This document shows, one piece after another, positions 1 through 11,023 of a DNA stretch of 64,000 nt. A program made the translations under genes and the position numbers. The notes below the pieces were generated by a model, which searched no databases, was not told the origin of the DNA, and worked only from the letters and a program-made list of their open reading frames with translations. The number at the start of each line of letters is the position of its first letter. The first letter of the stretch is position 1. The DNA comes from Trogon surrucura (lineage: Eukaryota; Chordata; Aves; Trogoniformes; Trogonidae). Location of the stretch: the NCBI GenBank assembly GCA_020746105.1, contig JAJGST010000073.1:296242-360241 (forward strand). Reading direction: 5' to 3'.

Positions 1-571
1 CGCGGCCACGCTCCGGGGGGACAACGACAGCCGCGCGCGCTTTCCACCGCTCCGTGGGCAGGAGCGGTCTCCAGACGCGGGGCCCTGAGTGCCAGCGAGT
101 AGGCCACGTCCCCGAGAGGCGCTCCGGCGGCGGTCTCGACACCGGACCGAGCCGGCCCACCGCGGAGCCTCCCCGACGCGCCAGGTGAACGCCTCGGCGG
201 GCGCTGCCCGCGGGTACGATGCATCAGTCGAAGGCAGGGGCTGCGAGCCCACGAGGTGCCGCCGGCCGCCCGGCTTCCCCGCACAACGAGATTCCCTTTT
301 AGCGACATCAACGGGACCGGGGAGGGGGGAACGCCGCGCCAGGCTCGTCTCCCCACCTCCCCCGGGGTCCCTCTGGCACATCCAACGGTAACGGGCAAGC
401 CGCACCGACCCCCCCCCCCTTCTCCCCATCCCTCCGCCGCCTCACCACCCGGCGCCACCCCCCGAAGAAAACCCATGGGCACCAGGCCGGGGAACAGCCG
501 CTGATGGCTCGCTAAGCCCCGGCCCACCGCGCCGGCTGCCAGCCGCCGGAACCGGCTACCGTACGCTGCCC
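1..571. other. CpG-rich unique sequence, no gene recognised
   Basis: Very GC- and CpG-rich sequence with long C runs (for example 411-419). Several frames are open only because stop codons are rare at this composition. No homology, splice structure or domain is recognisable. It could be the edge of a CpG island belonging to a gene outside the window. Confidence 0.4.
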
Positions 572-1115
572 GCTCGGCGGGCTCCAGCTTAAGGCCGGAC
601 CGAGAGAAAAAGCAACCCCGAGGACGACGGGAGCGCCGACCTCTCCCCCCCCCCGGGCACGGTCCCGTCATCGAGCCCTCCGACACCGCCGCAGCCAGGG
701 GCAGGCCAGACACCACGGGCTCCCCCCCAACGTACAGCTTGCGTGCCGGTGTACCGTGAGGACGAGGCGCCGCCGCCTCGCCCGCGCCAGCCTCGGGCTC
801 TCGGGGACCAGCTGCCGCCATCAGCCCCGCTCGGCGGGCTCCAGCTTAAGGCCGGACCGAGAGAAAAAGCAACCCCGAGGACGACGGGAGCGCCGACCTC
901 TCCCCCCCCCGGGCACGGTCCCGTCATCGAGCCCTCCGACACCGCCGCAGCCAGGGGCAGGCCAGACACCACGGGCTCCCCCCCTCAGCGTACAGCTTGC
1001 GTGCCGGTGTAACGTGAGGACGAGGCGCCGCCGCCTCGCCCGCGCCAGCCTCGGGCTCTCGGGGGACCAGCTGCCGCCATCAGCCCCGCTCGGCGGGCTC
1101 CAGCTTAAGGCCGGA
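572..1115 (+). repeat. 258-bp tandem duplication (about 2.1 copies)
   Basis: The phrase gctcggcgggctccagctta recurs at about 572, 829 and 1088, and the sequence between the first two copies repeats nearly unchanged between the second and third. Unit length is about 257-259 bp, with two full copies and a short third start. The unit is GC-rich and contains a C8-C10 run. The open frames on both strands inside it arise from composition, because neither copy shows splice sites or a recognisable protein. Confidence 0.85.
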
Positions 1116-2325
1116 GAAAATGGGGCAAGGTGCCGCCACCTCACCCCGCACAACCTCGGGCCCTCAGGAGCCGGCAGCAGCCACGGAAAGCTGGACGCGT
1201 ACGGAGGCACCTCTGCCCCGGGAACATACCAGCTACTCGCCTTTGCCATCATCGGGCCCTCGAAAAGCCGGGAGCAGGGGACCACCCACCGCGGGCTCGA
1301 CTCTCTCCCCGCCCCTGCAACCCCGGCCTTGCAGCGTTCGAGCTCTGGCAGCCGCCGCCGGCCACCGCTTTCCCTCGGCCGCGCCTCACGCACCACATAG
1401 GCCGACCTGCTTCCAACCACGGCGTCAGGGAGACGACGGGAACGAGGTATCGCCGGAGCTCCCCGCGTTCCGCAGGCGCTTTCTCCCCTTCCCCTTTCAC
1501 CGAGCCTCTGGCCGCCCACGCAGCGCTGTTCGCCTGGAAGAAGGCAGGACGCTTCTCCACGGGCTCTCGGGGGGGTGCGGAGGTGGAGCAGAAAAGACCA
1601 CGGCGTGCACACGAGACAAACCCTTCTCCGGCCAGCTGCACACCCAAGCACACAGCTGCGGCAAACCTGGACAGCCAACTCCTCTCGTGCTCGTTTCTGC
1701 CGGGGAGAGCAGCAGGAGCCACCACGGAAGGCCGACTCACACCCCGCTTTCCCCGCCCGCGTGCCCTCGAGCACGGGTGACCGCCGCCGGCCACCCTTCT
1801 CCGTACCATCGAACCGCGGGACCCGGCCTCACCCTGCCCTAGCAGCTCGGCGAGGGCTGCCGGCGTCCGCCCCTGGATCGTACTCGCCCGCTCAAGTTTC
1901 GGCTTCCGCTTCCCTCTGCCCCGCTCGGGCATACTGGCTCGTAACTCGGCGATCGCTCGGCCCGCGCCGGGAGACGACCGCAGCAACCGACGGAAGCGGC
2001 AGATCCGACCGGCCCCAGATCCGCCACGGCAGCCGCCCACAGCACCACCTAGCCGGCTACGCCACTGGACTTTGCTCGCTGGCGCCGCTCCGGTTCTCGA
2101 GTGAGCGGCCGCCCCCATAGTACGGACCGACAAGACCCCGCCCCTGGAAGAGTACCGCAGGAGCTCGCCCCCCCCCACCGGGGAGGCGCGCCAATCACGC
2201 CGACCTTTACCATGACGTAACTGGAGGCAGCGAAAAACAGCGACCCCTTGGCCAGCTCGGAGGAAGCGGCGCGAGTAACAGGTCTACCCGAGCTGGCTCG
2301 CGGACGCGCCGCCAAGTCCCGCCGG
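1116..2325. promoter_or_regulatory. CpG-island-like sequence with a CRE-like and a CCAAT motif at its right edge
   Basis: GC- and CpG-dense unique DNA. At 2191-2221 it carries an inverted-CCAAT-type motif (ccaatcacg) and a CRE-like tgacgtaa, a spacing often seen in TATA-less promoters. No first exon can be assigned on either strand. The minisatellite starts directly to the right, so this may also be a relic. The assignment is inference from motifs only. Confidence 0.3.
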
Positions 2326-3250
2326 ATGCGGGTATACTTGACGGCCTGTTACTACCCCGGAGCCGGGGAGACCCGAGGGCTTGTTACTACTGCGGAGCCT
2401 GGTATACCTGAGGGCTTGTTACCACCCCGGATCCCGGTATACCTGACGGCCTGTTACTACCCCGGAGCCGGGGAGACCCGACGGCTTGTTACTACTGCGG
2501 AGCCTGGTATACCTGACGGCTTGTTACCACCCCGGAGCCTGGTATACCTGACGGCCTGTTACTAACCCCGGAGCCGGGGAGACCCGACGGGCTGGTACTA
2601 CCCCGGAGCGAGGTATACCTGACGGCTTGTCCCCACCCCGGAGCCGGGTATACCTGACGGCCTGTGACCAGCCCGGAGCCGGGGAGACCCGACGGCTTGT
2701 TACCACCCCGGAGCCCGGTATACCTGACGGCCTGTTACCACCCCGGAGCCGGGCATACCTGACGTCCTGGTACTACACATGAGCCGGGGAGACCCGACGG
2801 CCTGTTACTAGCCCGGAGCGAGGTATACCTGAGGGCTTGTTACTACCCCGGAGCCCGGTATACCTGACGGCCTGTTCCCACCCCGGAGCCGGGTATACCT
2901 GACGGCCTGGTACTACCCCGGAGCAGGGTATACCTGACGGCTTGCTACTGCCCCGGAGCGAGGTATACCTGACGGCCTGTTCCCACCCCGGAGCCGGGTA
3001 TACCTGACGGCCTGTTACCAACCCGGGGCCGGGGAGACCCGAGGGCTTGCTACTGCCCCGGAGCGAGGTATACCTGACGGCCTGTTCCCACCCCGGAGCC
3101 GGGTATACCTGACGGCCTGTTACCAACCCGGGGCCGGGGAGACCCGAGGGCCTGGTACTACCCCGTAGCCTGGTATACCTGACGGCCTGTTCCCACCCCG
3201 GAGCCGGGTATACCTGACGGCCTGTTCCCACCCCGGAGCCGGGTAGTCCT
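2326..3250 (+). repeat. Minisatellite of about 34-36 bp, about 26 copies
   Basis: Tandem units of the form ggtatacctgacggcctgtt followed by accaccccggagcc, alternating irregularly with a variant that has ggggagacccgac in place of ggtatacctgac. Most non-variant units contain the self-complementary hexamer GTATAC. The array breaks down near 3245. Open frames on both strands across it are by-products of the repeat unit. Confidence 0.95.
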
Positions 3251-3377
3251 GCGGGCCGCCGACTGCCCCGGAGGCGCGTGCAACCGGCAGCGACACCGGG
3301 TGTGCCTTGCGGTGGGCCCCAACCGCACCCGAGATTACCCCAGCCGGGGAAAGGTCTGCAGGGAGAGGGGCGGGCGG

Positions 3378-3700
3378 TTTTATTTATGTTGGGGCTTTTT
3401 TTTTTTGTTTCAACTTCGTTTTTGTTTTAATTTAAAAAATCTTGTTTTAATTTTTGTTTAAATTTTTGTTTTAATTTAATTTAATTTCATTTGGTTTATG
3501 GTTTTGTTTTTTTTTGTTTTAGTTTTGTTTTAGCTGTTTTAATTATTTGGTTTTATGATTTTCATATGTTTTTATATTTTATACTTTTTATTATTATATC
3601 TATATATTTTTTTGTATGTTTAATTATTTGTTTTTATAATAAGTTGTTTCATTACTTGTTTTAATTTAAATCCAAGATTTCAGCGACTGTCATCTAGCAG
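3378..3700 (+). repeat. T-rich low-complexity stretch
   Basis: Runs of ttttgttttaattt and long T tracts over about 320 bp, in sharp contrast with the GC-rich array to its left. It looks like simple-sequence expansion. A C14-C16 homopolymer follows at about 3783-3798. No gene is seen between 3250 and 4250. Confidence 0.8.
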
Positions 3701-4249
3701 AGCACCCCGAGCCAGTTCTCGTGCCGGGGGTGCGGCGGGGCATTTTTTGGAATTGTTTCTTAAAGTAAGGTTTCTTTTCTTCCCCCCCCCCCCCCCCCTC
3801 CCCCGCTCCTTTTATTTTTCAACTCTGACTTATTAACGAGTGTCACGCGAAGGAGCACTCCCAGCCCGTTTTCGCGGCGGCTGGGGAGAGAGGGGCAATT
3901 GCTATTGGCTTTAAATCCTTTATTCGTTTTCGGTTTTAAATATTCACTCGTGTTTTGATGGACGACGACAGGGAAGCAGTAATGAAAAATTAAGACCGTA
4001 GCTCTGTGTTTCGGGTTGTTCGTTCTTTTGTTATTTAGCCCCCACGCCGGTCTGACGCACGTGCTCGCATGCCCAAACTCAGCTTTACCCCGGTCTGGAG
4101 GCTGCCACCGGGTGCTCGCCAGCTTCAGCCGCCGCGGCCAGCCCCTCGGCAAGCGCCAGCGCACCGCCTGCCCGATGCACCCCCTCCCACCCCCCTCCTC
4201 CAGCCTCCCGGACGCGCGCCATGGCCGGCTGGGCACGGATCGGAGGCGG

Positions 4250-6359
4250 CAGTTTTGCTCCAAGAGCGAAGGGGGCAGCAAGACAAATTGGTGCTGCTCT
4301 GCATCCACCCATGACTCCCTCGACACAGAACCTTGAAGTGTAAATCTCGGGGCTCAGGCGCCTGAGATATCCTCGACAGAACCCACCCAACTTAAGCTGA
4401 GTCATTTTGGATCCGAGCCCCTGCAAAAGGGAATGACTGAGTTTGGCATCAACTGTGAAGGTGGCAGCAAGACAAACTGGTGCTGCTCTGGATCCACCCA
4501 TGACGCTCTTGCCACAGTACCTTGAAACTCTCAGCTCGGGTCTCGGGCACCCGAGATATCCTCGAGAGAACCCTCCCAACCCAATCTGAGTCATTTTTGA
4601 GCCGAGCCCCTAGAAGAGGTAACGATTGAGTTTTGCTGCAAGAGCGAAGGGGGCAGCCAGACAATCTGGTGCTTCTCTGCATCCACCCATGATGCCCTTG
4701 CCACAGAACCTTGAACTATAGAACTCGGGGCTCAGGCACCCGAGATATCCTCGACAGAACCTACCCAATTTAAGCTGAGTCATTTTGGAGCAGAGCCCTC
4801 GGAAGAGCGAGCGATTGAGTTTTGCTCCAAGAGCGAAGGGGGCAGCAAGACAAACTGGTGCTGCTCTGCATCCACCCACGATGCCCTCACCACAGAACCT
4901 CGAACCACTCAGCTTGGGTCTCAGGCATCTGATATATCTTTGACAGAATTCACCCAATTTAAGCTGAGTCCTATTGGAACCGAGACCCCGCAAGAGAGAA
5001 TGACTGAGTTTTACTGCAGCAGCGAAGGGGGCAGCAAGACAAACTGGTGCTGCTCTGCATCCACTCATGACGCCCTCACCACAGAATCTTGAACTGTAAA
5101 ACTCGGGGCAAACCTGCCCAAGATATCCTTAATAGAACCCAGCCAACCCAATCTGAGTCATTTTTGAGCCGAGCCCCCGGACGAGCGAACGATTGAGTTT
5201 TGCTCCACTAGCAAAGGGAGCAGCAAGACAAACTGGTGCTGCTCTGTATCCACCCATGATGCCCTCGCCACAGAACCTTGAACTGTAAAGCTCGGGGCTC
5301 AGGCACCCGAGATATCCTCGACAGAACACACCCAACTTAAGCTGAGTCATTTTTGGAGCCAAGACCCTGCAAGAGCAAACGATTGAGTTTTGCTCCAACA
5401 GCGAAGGTGGGCAGCAAGACAAACTGGTGCTGCTCTGGATCCACCCATTGCGCCCTCACCACAGAACCTTGAACTGCTCAGATCGGGTCTCAGGCACCCG
5501 AGATATCCTCGACCGAACCCAGCCAACACAATCTGAGACTTTTTGGAACCGAACCCCCAGAAGAGAGAACGATTGAGTTTTGCTCGTGGAATGAAGGGGG
5601 CAGCAAGACAAACTGTTGCTGATCTGCATCCACCCATGACGCCCTCGCCACAGAACCTTGAACTGTAAAGCTTGGGGCTCAGGCGTCCAAGATATCCTCG
5701 ACGGAACACACCCAACTTAAGCTGAGTAATTTTTGAGCCGATCCCCCGGACGAGCGAACGATTGAGTTTTGCTGCAAAAGAGAAGTGGGCAGCAAGACAA
5801 ACTGGTGTTGCTCTGCATCCACCCATGACACCCACTCCACAGAACCTTGAACTGTAAAGCTCAGGTCTCACATGCCCGAGATATCCTCGACGGAACCCAC
5901 CCAACTGAAGCTGAGTCATTTTGGAGCTGAGCCCACTGAAGAGCGAACGATTGAGTTTTACTCCAAGTGTGAAGGGGTCAGCAAGACAAACTGGTGCTGA
6001 TCTGCATCCACCCATGATGCCCTCACCACAGAAACTTGAACCGCTCAGATCGGGTCTCAGGCACCTGAGATATCCTCGAGAGAACCCACCCAACTTAAGC
6101 TGAGTCATTTTGGAGCCGAGCCCCTGGAAGAGCGAACGGTTGAATTTTTCTCCAAGAGTGAAGGGGGCTGCAGGACAAACTGGTGCTGCTCTGCATCCAC
6201 CCATGACACCCTCGCCACAGAAGCTCGAACCGCTCAGCTCGGGTCTCAGGCACCCGAGATATCCTCGACGGAACCCACTCAATTTAAGCTGAGTCATTTT
6301 GGACCCGAGACCCCGGAAGAGGGGACTATTGAATTTTGCTCCAAGAGCGAAGGGGGCAG
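4250..6359 (-). repeat. Satellite array, monomer about 189 bp, about 11 copies
   Basis: A block containing gagttttgctccaagagcga, ggtgctgctctgcatccacc and a purine/AT-rich end (cttaagctgagtcatttt) recurs at 188-190 bp. The phrase cttgaa falls near 4333, 4521, 4709, 4898, 5088, 5277, 5467, 5656, 5845, 6030 and 6219. The first copy is partial, and the last is cut by the ERVL LTR at 6360. Two subtypes can be told apart: a gtaaa..ctcggggctc form and a ctcag..tcgggtctc form, partly alternating. Because 189 is divisible by three, the minus strand stays open over several monomers (5347-6297, 316 codons), giving a 63-residue repeat. Centromeric or heterochromatic satellite is the simplest reading. Confidence 0.92.
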
Positions 6360-6802
6360 TGTACTGGGTTCAGCTAGGATAGAGTTAATTCTCAGGAAAA
6401 GAGCTAGTCGGCAGTAGCTCAACCGAACTAGTCGCTAGTCAAAGGGATATTCGATACCATCGTGAAGTCATGCTGGGGTGTATATATATGGAACTGGTTG
6501 GGGTGGGGGCGCTCTCTCTCTTCCCGGTGCTCGGGCCGGGCAGTGCCGCGTCGCGGGGTTCCGGGTGGTGAGATCCGCATTACATGTTACTCGCGTTATA
6601 TCTGGTTGAACGTTACTGTTATTTCACTGTTATTGTTACCATTTGTGTTCACCATTAAACCGAACCAAACTCAACCTCACAAGCCTCCGCCTACTGCTCT
6701 CTCCGGGCTCTTCTCCTCACTCCTGGCAGGGGTGAGAGAGTGAGAGAGAGACCACGTGGTTCTTTGTCTCTCCCGGTCGGTCGCTCGGCTTAAACCACAA
6801 CA
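6360..6802 (+). repeat. 5' LTR of the ERVL provirus
   Basis: 443 bp from TGTACTGGG to CACAACA. It contains a TATA-like run (tatatatatg, 6481-6490) and an ATTAAA polyadenylation signal at 6654-6659. It is followed directly by the primer-binding site. Its sequence is repeated at 12968-13405 with scattered differences. Confidence 0.93.
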
Positions 6803-6806
6803 TCTT

Positions 6807-6824
6807 TGGCGCCCAACGTGGGGC
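6807..6824 (+). promoter_or_regulatory. Primer-binding site (tRNA-Lys type)
   Basis: The 18-nt tggcgcccaacgtggggc lies four bases after the 5' LTR. It has the TGG start required of a site paired with a tRNA 3' CCA end and matches the lysine-tRNA type used by several retroviruses. ERVL elements are named for leucine tRNA, so a lysine-type site on an ERVL-like pol is worth noting. Confidence 0.8.
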
Positions 6825-6921
6825 CAGGCGTTTGAGATAACAACAGATTTGACAAAAGAGTGTTAAAAAGATAGTTTTGTTAGATTGATTCTGCACATTA
6901 GTCAAGTAGTTGGTGATCATA

Positions 6922-7950
6922 ATGTTGATTTATTTATTTACACTGTGGCATTGGCTGAATCCTTATGTATTATATATATTTACTGCTATATTATTTATCA
7001 ACTGTGGAAAGGGGGTCAAAAGCATAATCCTTTTGTACGGGGTGCTGACAGCTTATGATATGATTGCGTCACTGGCCATGAGGGTAAGCCAGTATCTGTA
7101 TGAGGCACTATTGTCATTCCCATGCCTTGGGCGCCTCCTCTCTGAATTCATTAGTAACGGCACCGAATCTATAGGGGAAGCGGAGGAGAATGTTCTCTCC
7201 CGCCTGTCCTTCAAGCTGATCACAGCAATTTTTGAAAACTCCAAATATTCTTGGAATACCCAATCCAGCATAGTTCTCGTCTTGTGTCTCCTGAATGTGT
7301 GTCAGATCTTGCTCAGGGTCACACCAAAACTTTCTAAGGATACCACCCAGAGACCTGTCCTGAAGCCAGATAACTATGAGTGGCAAGGTGTGCGGGAGAA
7401 TATGGGCAAACTCCTAGGACAATGGTCATCTCCAGTATTTTGGAATTTCACCCCTGAACATATACAGAATCCTAAAAAACTGGCAGAGTATTTGGAGAAA
7501 GTATGTTGTCAGCCTGGCCACTCCAAAGAAGCCCAAATCACTGCTGTGTGCTGGGGCCTGGCCCATGCCTACCGAGCCATTTTCAATGTCACCCATTATT
7601 CCCAAGGGAAAGAGGAGACCTCTGGACCTGAAGACAAACCAGTAGATGATGTGGCTGTTCCAGTCTCTGCAACGAATGCTGCAGCGGCTCCGACCCCTGT
7701 GACAAGCGCTGAGGCTGCTCCGACCCCTCTGACAAGCGCTGCGGCTGCTCCAACCCCTGTGACAAGCACTCCAGCTGAACCAGAAAACCAGACTGTGCCA
7801 GTATCGGTTGCTCCAGTACAGAAGAAGAAGTACACAAAGAAATCGGTTCGCTTGGTGAGGAATGAAAATGAAGCAGGGCCATCACGAGAACAAGAAGAGA
7901 AGGTAGAGCCAGAGATAATCACCCAGTCTCTATCTCTCAGTGAGCTGTGA
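6922..7950 (+). pseudogene. ERVL gag-like reading frame, N-terminal part
   Basis: An open frame of about 342 codons from the first ATG after the leader. It starts with a strongly hydrophobic stretch (about the first 40 residues) and ends in a low-complexity region with three or four copies of an APTPVTSA-like octapeptide, followed by a basic KKKYTKK segment. The frame stops at TGA 7948-7950. The same frame reopens at 8101, so the stop probably interrupts an originally longer gag. The homology call rests on its position between the primer site and pol. Confidence 0.6.
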
Positions 7951-8100
7951 GACATGTGAAAGGACTTTGGCCGCCATCCAGGTGAGCACATTATTACGTG
8001 GCTGCTCCGATGCTGGGACAGTGGAGCCGGTAGCCTGGAACTGGAGAGTAAAGAAGCTAAACAGCTAGGATCCCTCTCTAGGGAAGGGGGCATTGACAAA

Positions 8101-8670
8101 GTGCTTGGGAGGCAGACACAAACCCTCAGCCTCTGGAAGCGCCTTCTGTCAGGCATGAGGAAAAGTTACCTTCTCAAGGAAGATGTTGCATGCCACCCAG
8201 GTAAGTGGACCTCAATGGAGAGAGGTATCCAGTACCTGAGGGAACTGGCTGTGCTGGAGGTGATTTACAACAATTCAGATAACGAGCAGTCACCCACTGA
8301 TCCAGATGAAGTCCGATGCACACAAGGTATGTGGCAGAAGTTCCTACGAAGTGCACCGCAAACATACACAAACTCCTTGGCACTGATATCCTGGAGAGAA
8401 GATGAGGGACAAACTGTGGATGAACTGGCTCACCGGCTCTGGCATTATGAAGGAAGTGTGTCTTCATCCTTACAGGCTTGTGTTTCCGCAGTGGAAGAAC
8501 TGTCCTGGGAGTTCCAGCAGCTCAAAGTGGATATGTCCTGCTCTACACCACACAGGCACGTGTCTCAGCTGTTAGGACTAGGCACTCCTCCGATCAAGAG
8601 AGAGAACGTGGAAAACAAACACGCTGGAATACTCTGTGGTTTTACCTACATGACCAGGGAGAGAACATGA
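8101..8670 (+). pseudogene. ERVL gag-like reading frame, capsid-like part
   Basis: About 190 codons in the same frame as the preceding gag piece, rich in helix-forming residues (a YLRELAVLEVIYNN segment, then a WREDEGQTVDELAHRLW segment), which fits a retroviral capsid-like region. It ends at a TGA at 8668-8670, just before the nested LTR. Identity as capsid is inferred from position and composition. Confidence 0.5.
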
Positions 8671-8719
8671 GGAAGTGGGATGGAGAACCAGCTTCAGTCC
8701 TAGATGAACCTGTATGTGA

Positions 8720-9174
8720 TGCGGGGAGCCTCATGCTGGAGAAACAGGAACTGCAGGCAACGACTCAATATGAGCGCGAACAAACAGATCCAACTTTATT
8801 CTTTTCTACCAAGCATTTATACTCTTTCAACTCTCAGTACATTACACTTTCTGTTATCTCATTGGTTATTACTACATTCTATCTACTACAACAGTTACTG
8901 ATTGGTGCGGTTACATCTAATATGCCTACACTTAAACTGTCAGGACGTTGCATCTCCAGATGTCCAGTGTCTTTGTTCTCAGTGACAAACAAGAAAGATT
9001 TGTAACCTTGTTTTGCTTCCTTGAAGCAAAACAAGGCAGACTGACCTTAATGATCCGTGACTTGTTTGCTTCAGGGAGGCACATCATCAGAAGGCTGACC
9101 TCGAGGATCAAAGAATCTAAGGTATTTTCCCAAGCGCAGGCTGCAATGTTATAGCGCCAGCAAGGCCAGCAACA
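8720..9174 (-). mobile_element. Nested solo LTR, alpharetrovirus-like, with 6-bp target-site duplication
   Basis: 455 bp bounded by TG...CA. The hexamer atgtga flanks it exactly at 8714-8719 and 9175-9180. Read on the minus strand it has a TATA box (8815-8824) followed about 15 bases later by an AATAAA signal (complement of tttatt, 8795-8800), i.e. a very short R region as in alpharetroviral LTRs, plus CCAAT-like motifs upstream. The LTR at 60531-60890 has the same organisation. It inserted after the ERVL was in place. Confidence 0.85.
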
Positions 9175-9370
9175 ATGTGAGTTGCGAAAGGAAACAGCAA
9201 AGAAGAAGGATCACCATAAGAAAAGTATTGCCCCAGTTTCCAGTGGAAAGACCTCCAAACGAAACAGGAAAACAGATTTTGACTCTGATGCTCTTGAAGG
9301 AACCTCTAAGTCATACTCACAAGAAGTGAGTGACTCCAATCAAGAATAGAGGCGCCCTGCCTCCAGCCAG

Positions 9371-9955
9371 GTGAAGAGGAGGGATAATCGGGTCTACTGG
9401 ACTGTGTGGATCCGATGGCCTGGCACGTCAGCTCCACGGGAATATAAGGCTTTAATAGACACAGGCGCACAAGGTACCTTGATGCCATCAGGATATAGAA
9501 GGGTAGAACCCGTCTGTATTTCTCGGGTGACAGGGGGGTCCCAGCAACTGACTGTATTGGAAGCTGAAGTAAGTCTGACTGGAAATGAGTGGCATAAACA
9601 CCCTGTTGTGACTGACCCAGATGCTCTGTGCATTCTTGGTATAGACTTCCTCAGGAGTGGGTACTTCAAGGATCCAAAGGGGTACCGGTGGGCCTTTGTC
9701 ATAGCTGCTTTGGAGGCAGAGGAAATTAAACAGTTGTCTACCTTGCCTGGTCTCTCAGAGGACCCTTCTGTGGTGGGTTTATTGAGAGTTGAAGAACAAC
9801 AGGTACCAACTGCTAACTCGACGGTGCATCGGCGGCAATATCGCACCAACCGAGACTCCCTGGTTCCCATCCATAAGCTGATCCGTCAGCTGGAGAACCA
9901 AGGGGTTATTAGCAAAACTCGCTCACCCTTTAACAGCCCCATATGGCCAGTGTGA
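9371..9955 (+). pseudogene. ERVL pol: aspartic protease and start of reverse transcriptase
   Basis: The open frame holds the retroviral protease signature LIDTGAQGT near residue 29, then the start of the reverse transcriptase (a VISKTRSPFNSPIWPV segment at its end). It ends at an in-frame TGA (9953-9955), and the reverse transcriptase continues in the same frame after it. The protease flap and C-terminal helix are not clearly visible. Degraded, not functional. Confidence 0.8.
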
Positions 9956-10828
9956 AAATCTAACAGGGAATGGAGACTAACAGTGGATTATCGTGGCTTG
10001 AATGAAGTTACGCTGCTATGGAGTGCTGCCATCCCAGACATGCTCAAGCTTCAATGTGAGCTAGAATCGAAGGCTGCCAAATGGTATGCCACCATTGATA
10101 TCGCCAATGCGTTTTTCTCGATCCCTCTGGCAGCAGAGTGCAGGCCACAGTTTGCTTTTACTTGGAGGGGCACCCAGTACACCTGGCATCGACTGCCCCA
10201 GGGGTGGAAACATAGCCCCACCATTTGCCACGGGCTAATCCAGGCTGCAGTGGAACAGGGGGAAGCTCCAGAACACCTGCAGTACATTGATGACATTATT
10301 GTATGGGGCAATACAGCGGAAGAAGTTTTTGAGAAAGGGATGAAGATAATTCAAATCCTTCTGAAAGCCGGTTTTGCTATAAAATGTAGTAAGGTAAAAG
10401 GGCCTGCGCAGGAGATCCCGTTTTTGGGAGTAAAGTGGCAAGATGGACGCTGCCAGATTCCCATGGATGTGATTAACAAGATAGCAGCGATGTCCCCACC
10501 AACTAGTAAAAAGGAGACACAGGCATTCTTAGGCGCAGTGGGGTTTTGGAGGATGCACATCCCAAGTTACAGCCAGATTGTGAGCCCTCTTTTCCAGGTG
10601 ACCCAGAAGAAGAACGATTTTAAATGGGGCCCTGAACAGCAACAAGCCTTTGAGCAGATTAAACAAGAGATTGTTCGTGCAGTATCTCTTGGGCCAGTCC
10701 GGACAGGACAAGATGTTCAAAATGTGCTTTACACTGCAGCTGGGGAGAAGGGCCCTGATTGGAGTCTCTGGCAGAGGGCACCAGGGGAGACCCGAGGCCG
10801 ACGCTTAGGGTTTTGGAGTCGGGCATAG
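9956..10828 (+). pseudogene. ERVL pol: reverse transcriptase core
   Basis: Contains DYRGLNEVT, the catalytic YIDD box at 10283-10294 followed by IIVWG, and FLGAVGFWRMHIP further on, all hallmark reverse transcriptase blocks. The frame ends in TAG (10826-10828), but the connection region continues in the same frame until stops near 11018-11023. It is the same frame as the protease segment, so breaks here are substitutions, not indels. Confidence 0.85.
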
Positions 10829-11023
10829 AGAGGATCTGAGTCCCGCTACACTCTCACTGAGAAGGAGATCCTGGCAGCGTATGAAGGAGTCCAAGCTGCC
10901 TCAGAAGTAATTGGTACTGAGGCACCTCTCCTTTTAGTACCCCGATTTCCAGTTTGGGGTTGGATGTTCAGAGGAAGGGCCTCATCTACACATCATGCGA
11001 CTGATGCCACGTGTAGTTAATGA

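Noticed and set aside
756-2178. Several 200-300-codon frames on both strands in the CpG-rich left end
   Set aside because: Overlapping frames on both strands at very high GC, running through a tandem duplication, with no splice sites or domains. They reflect stop-codon scarcity.
2326-6359. CRISPR-like array
   Set aside because: Repeats are directly contiguous without unique spacers, and the DNA is clearly avian.
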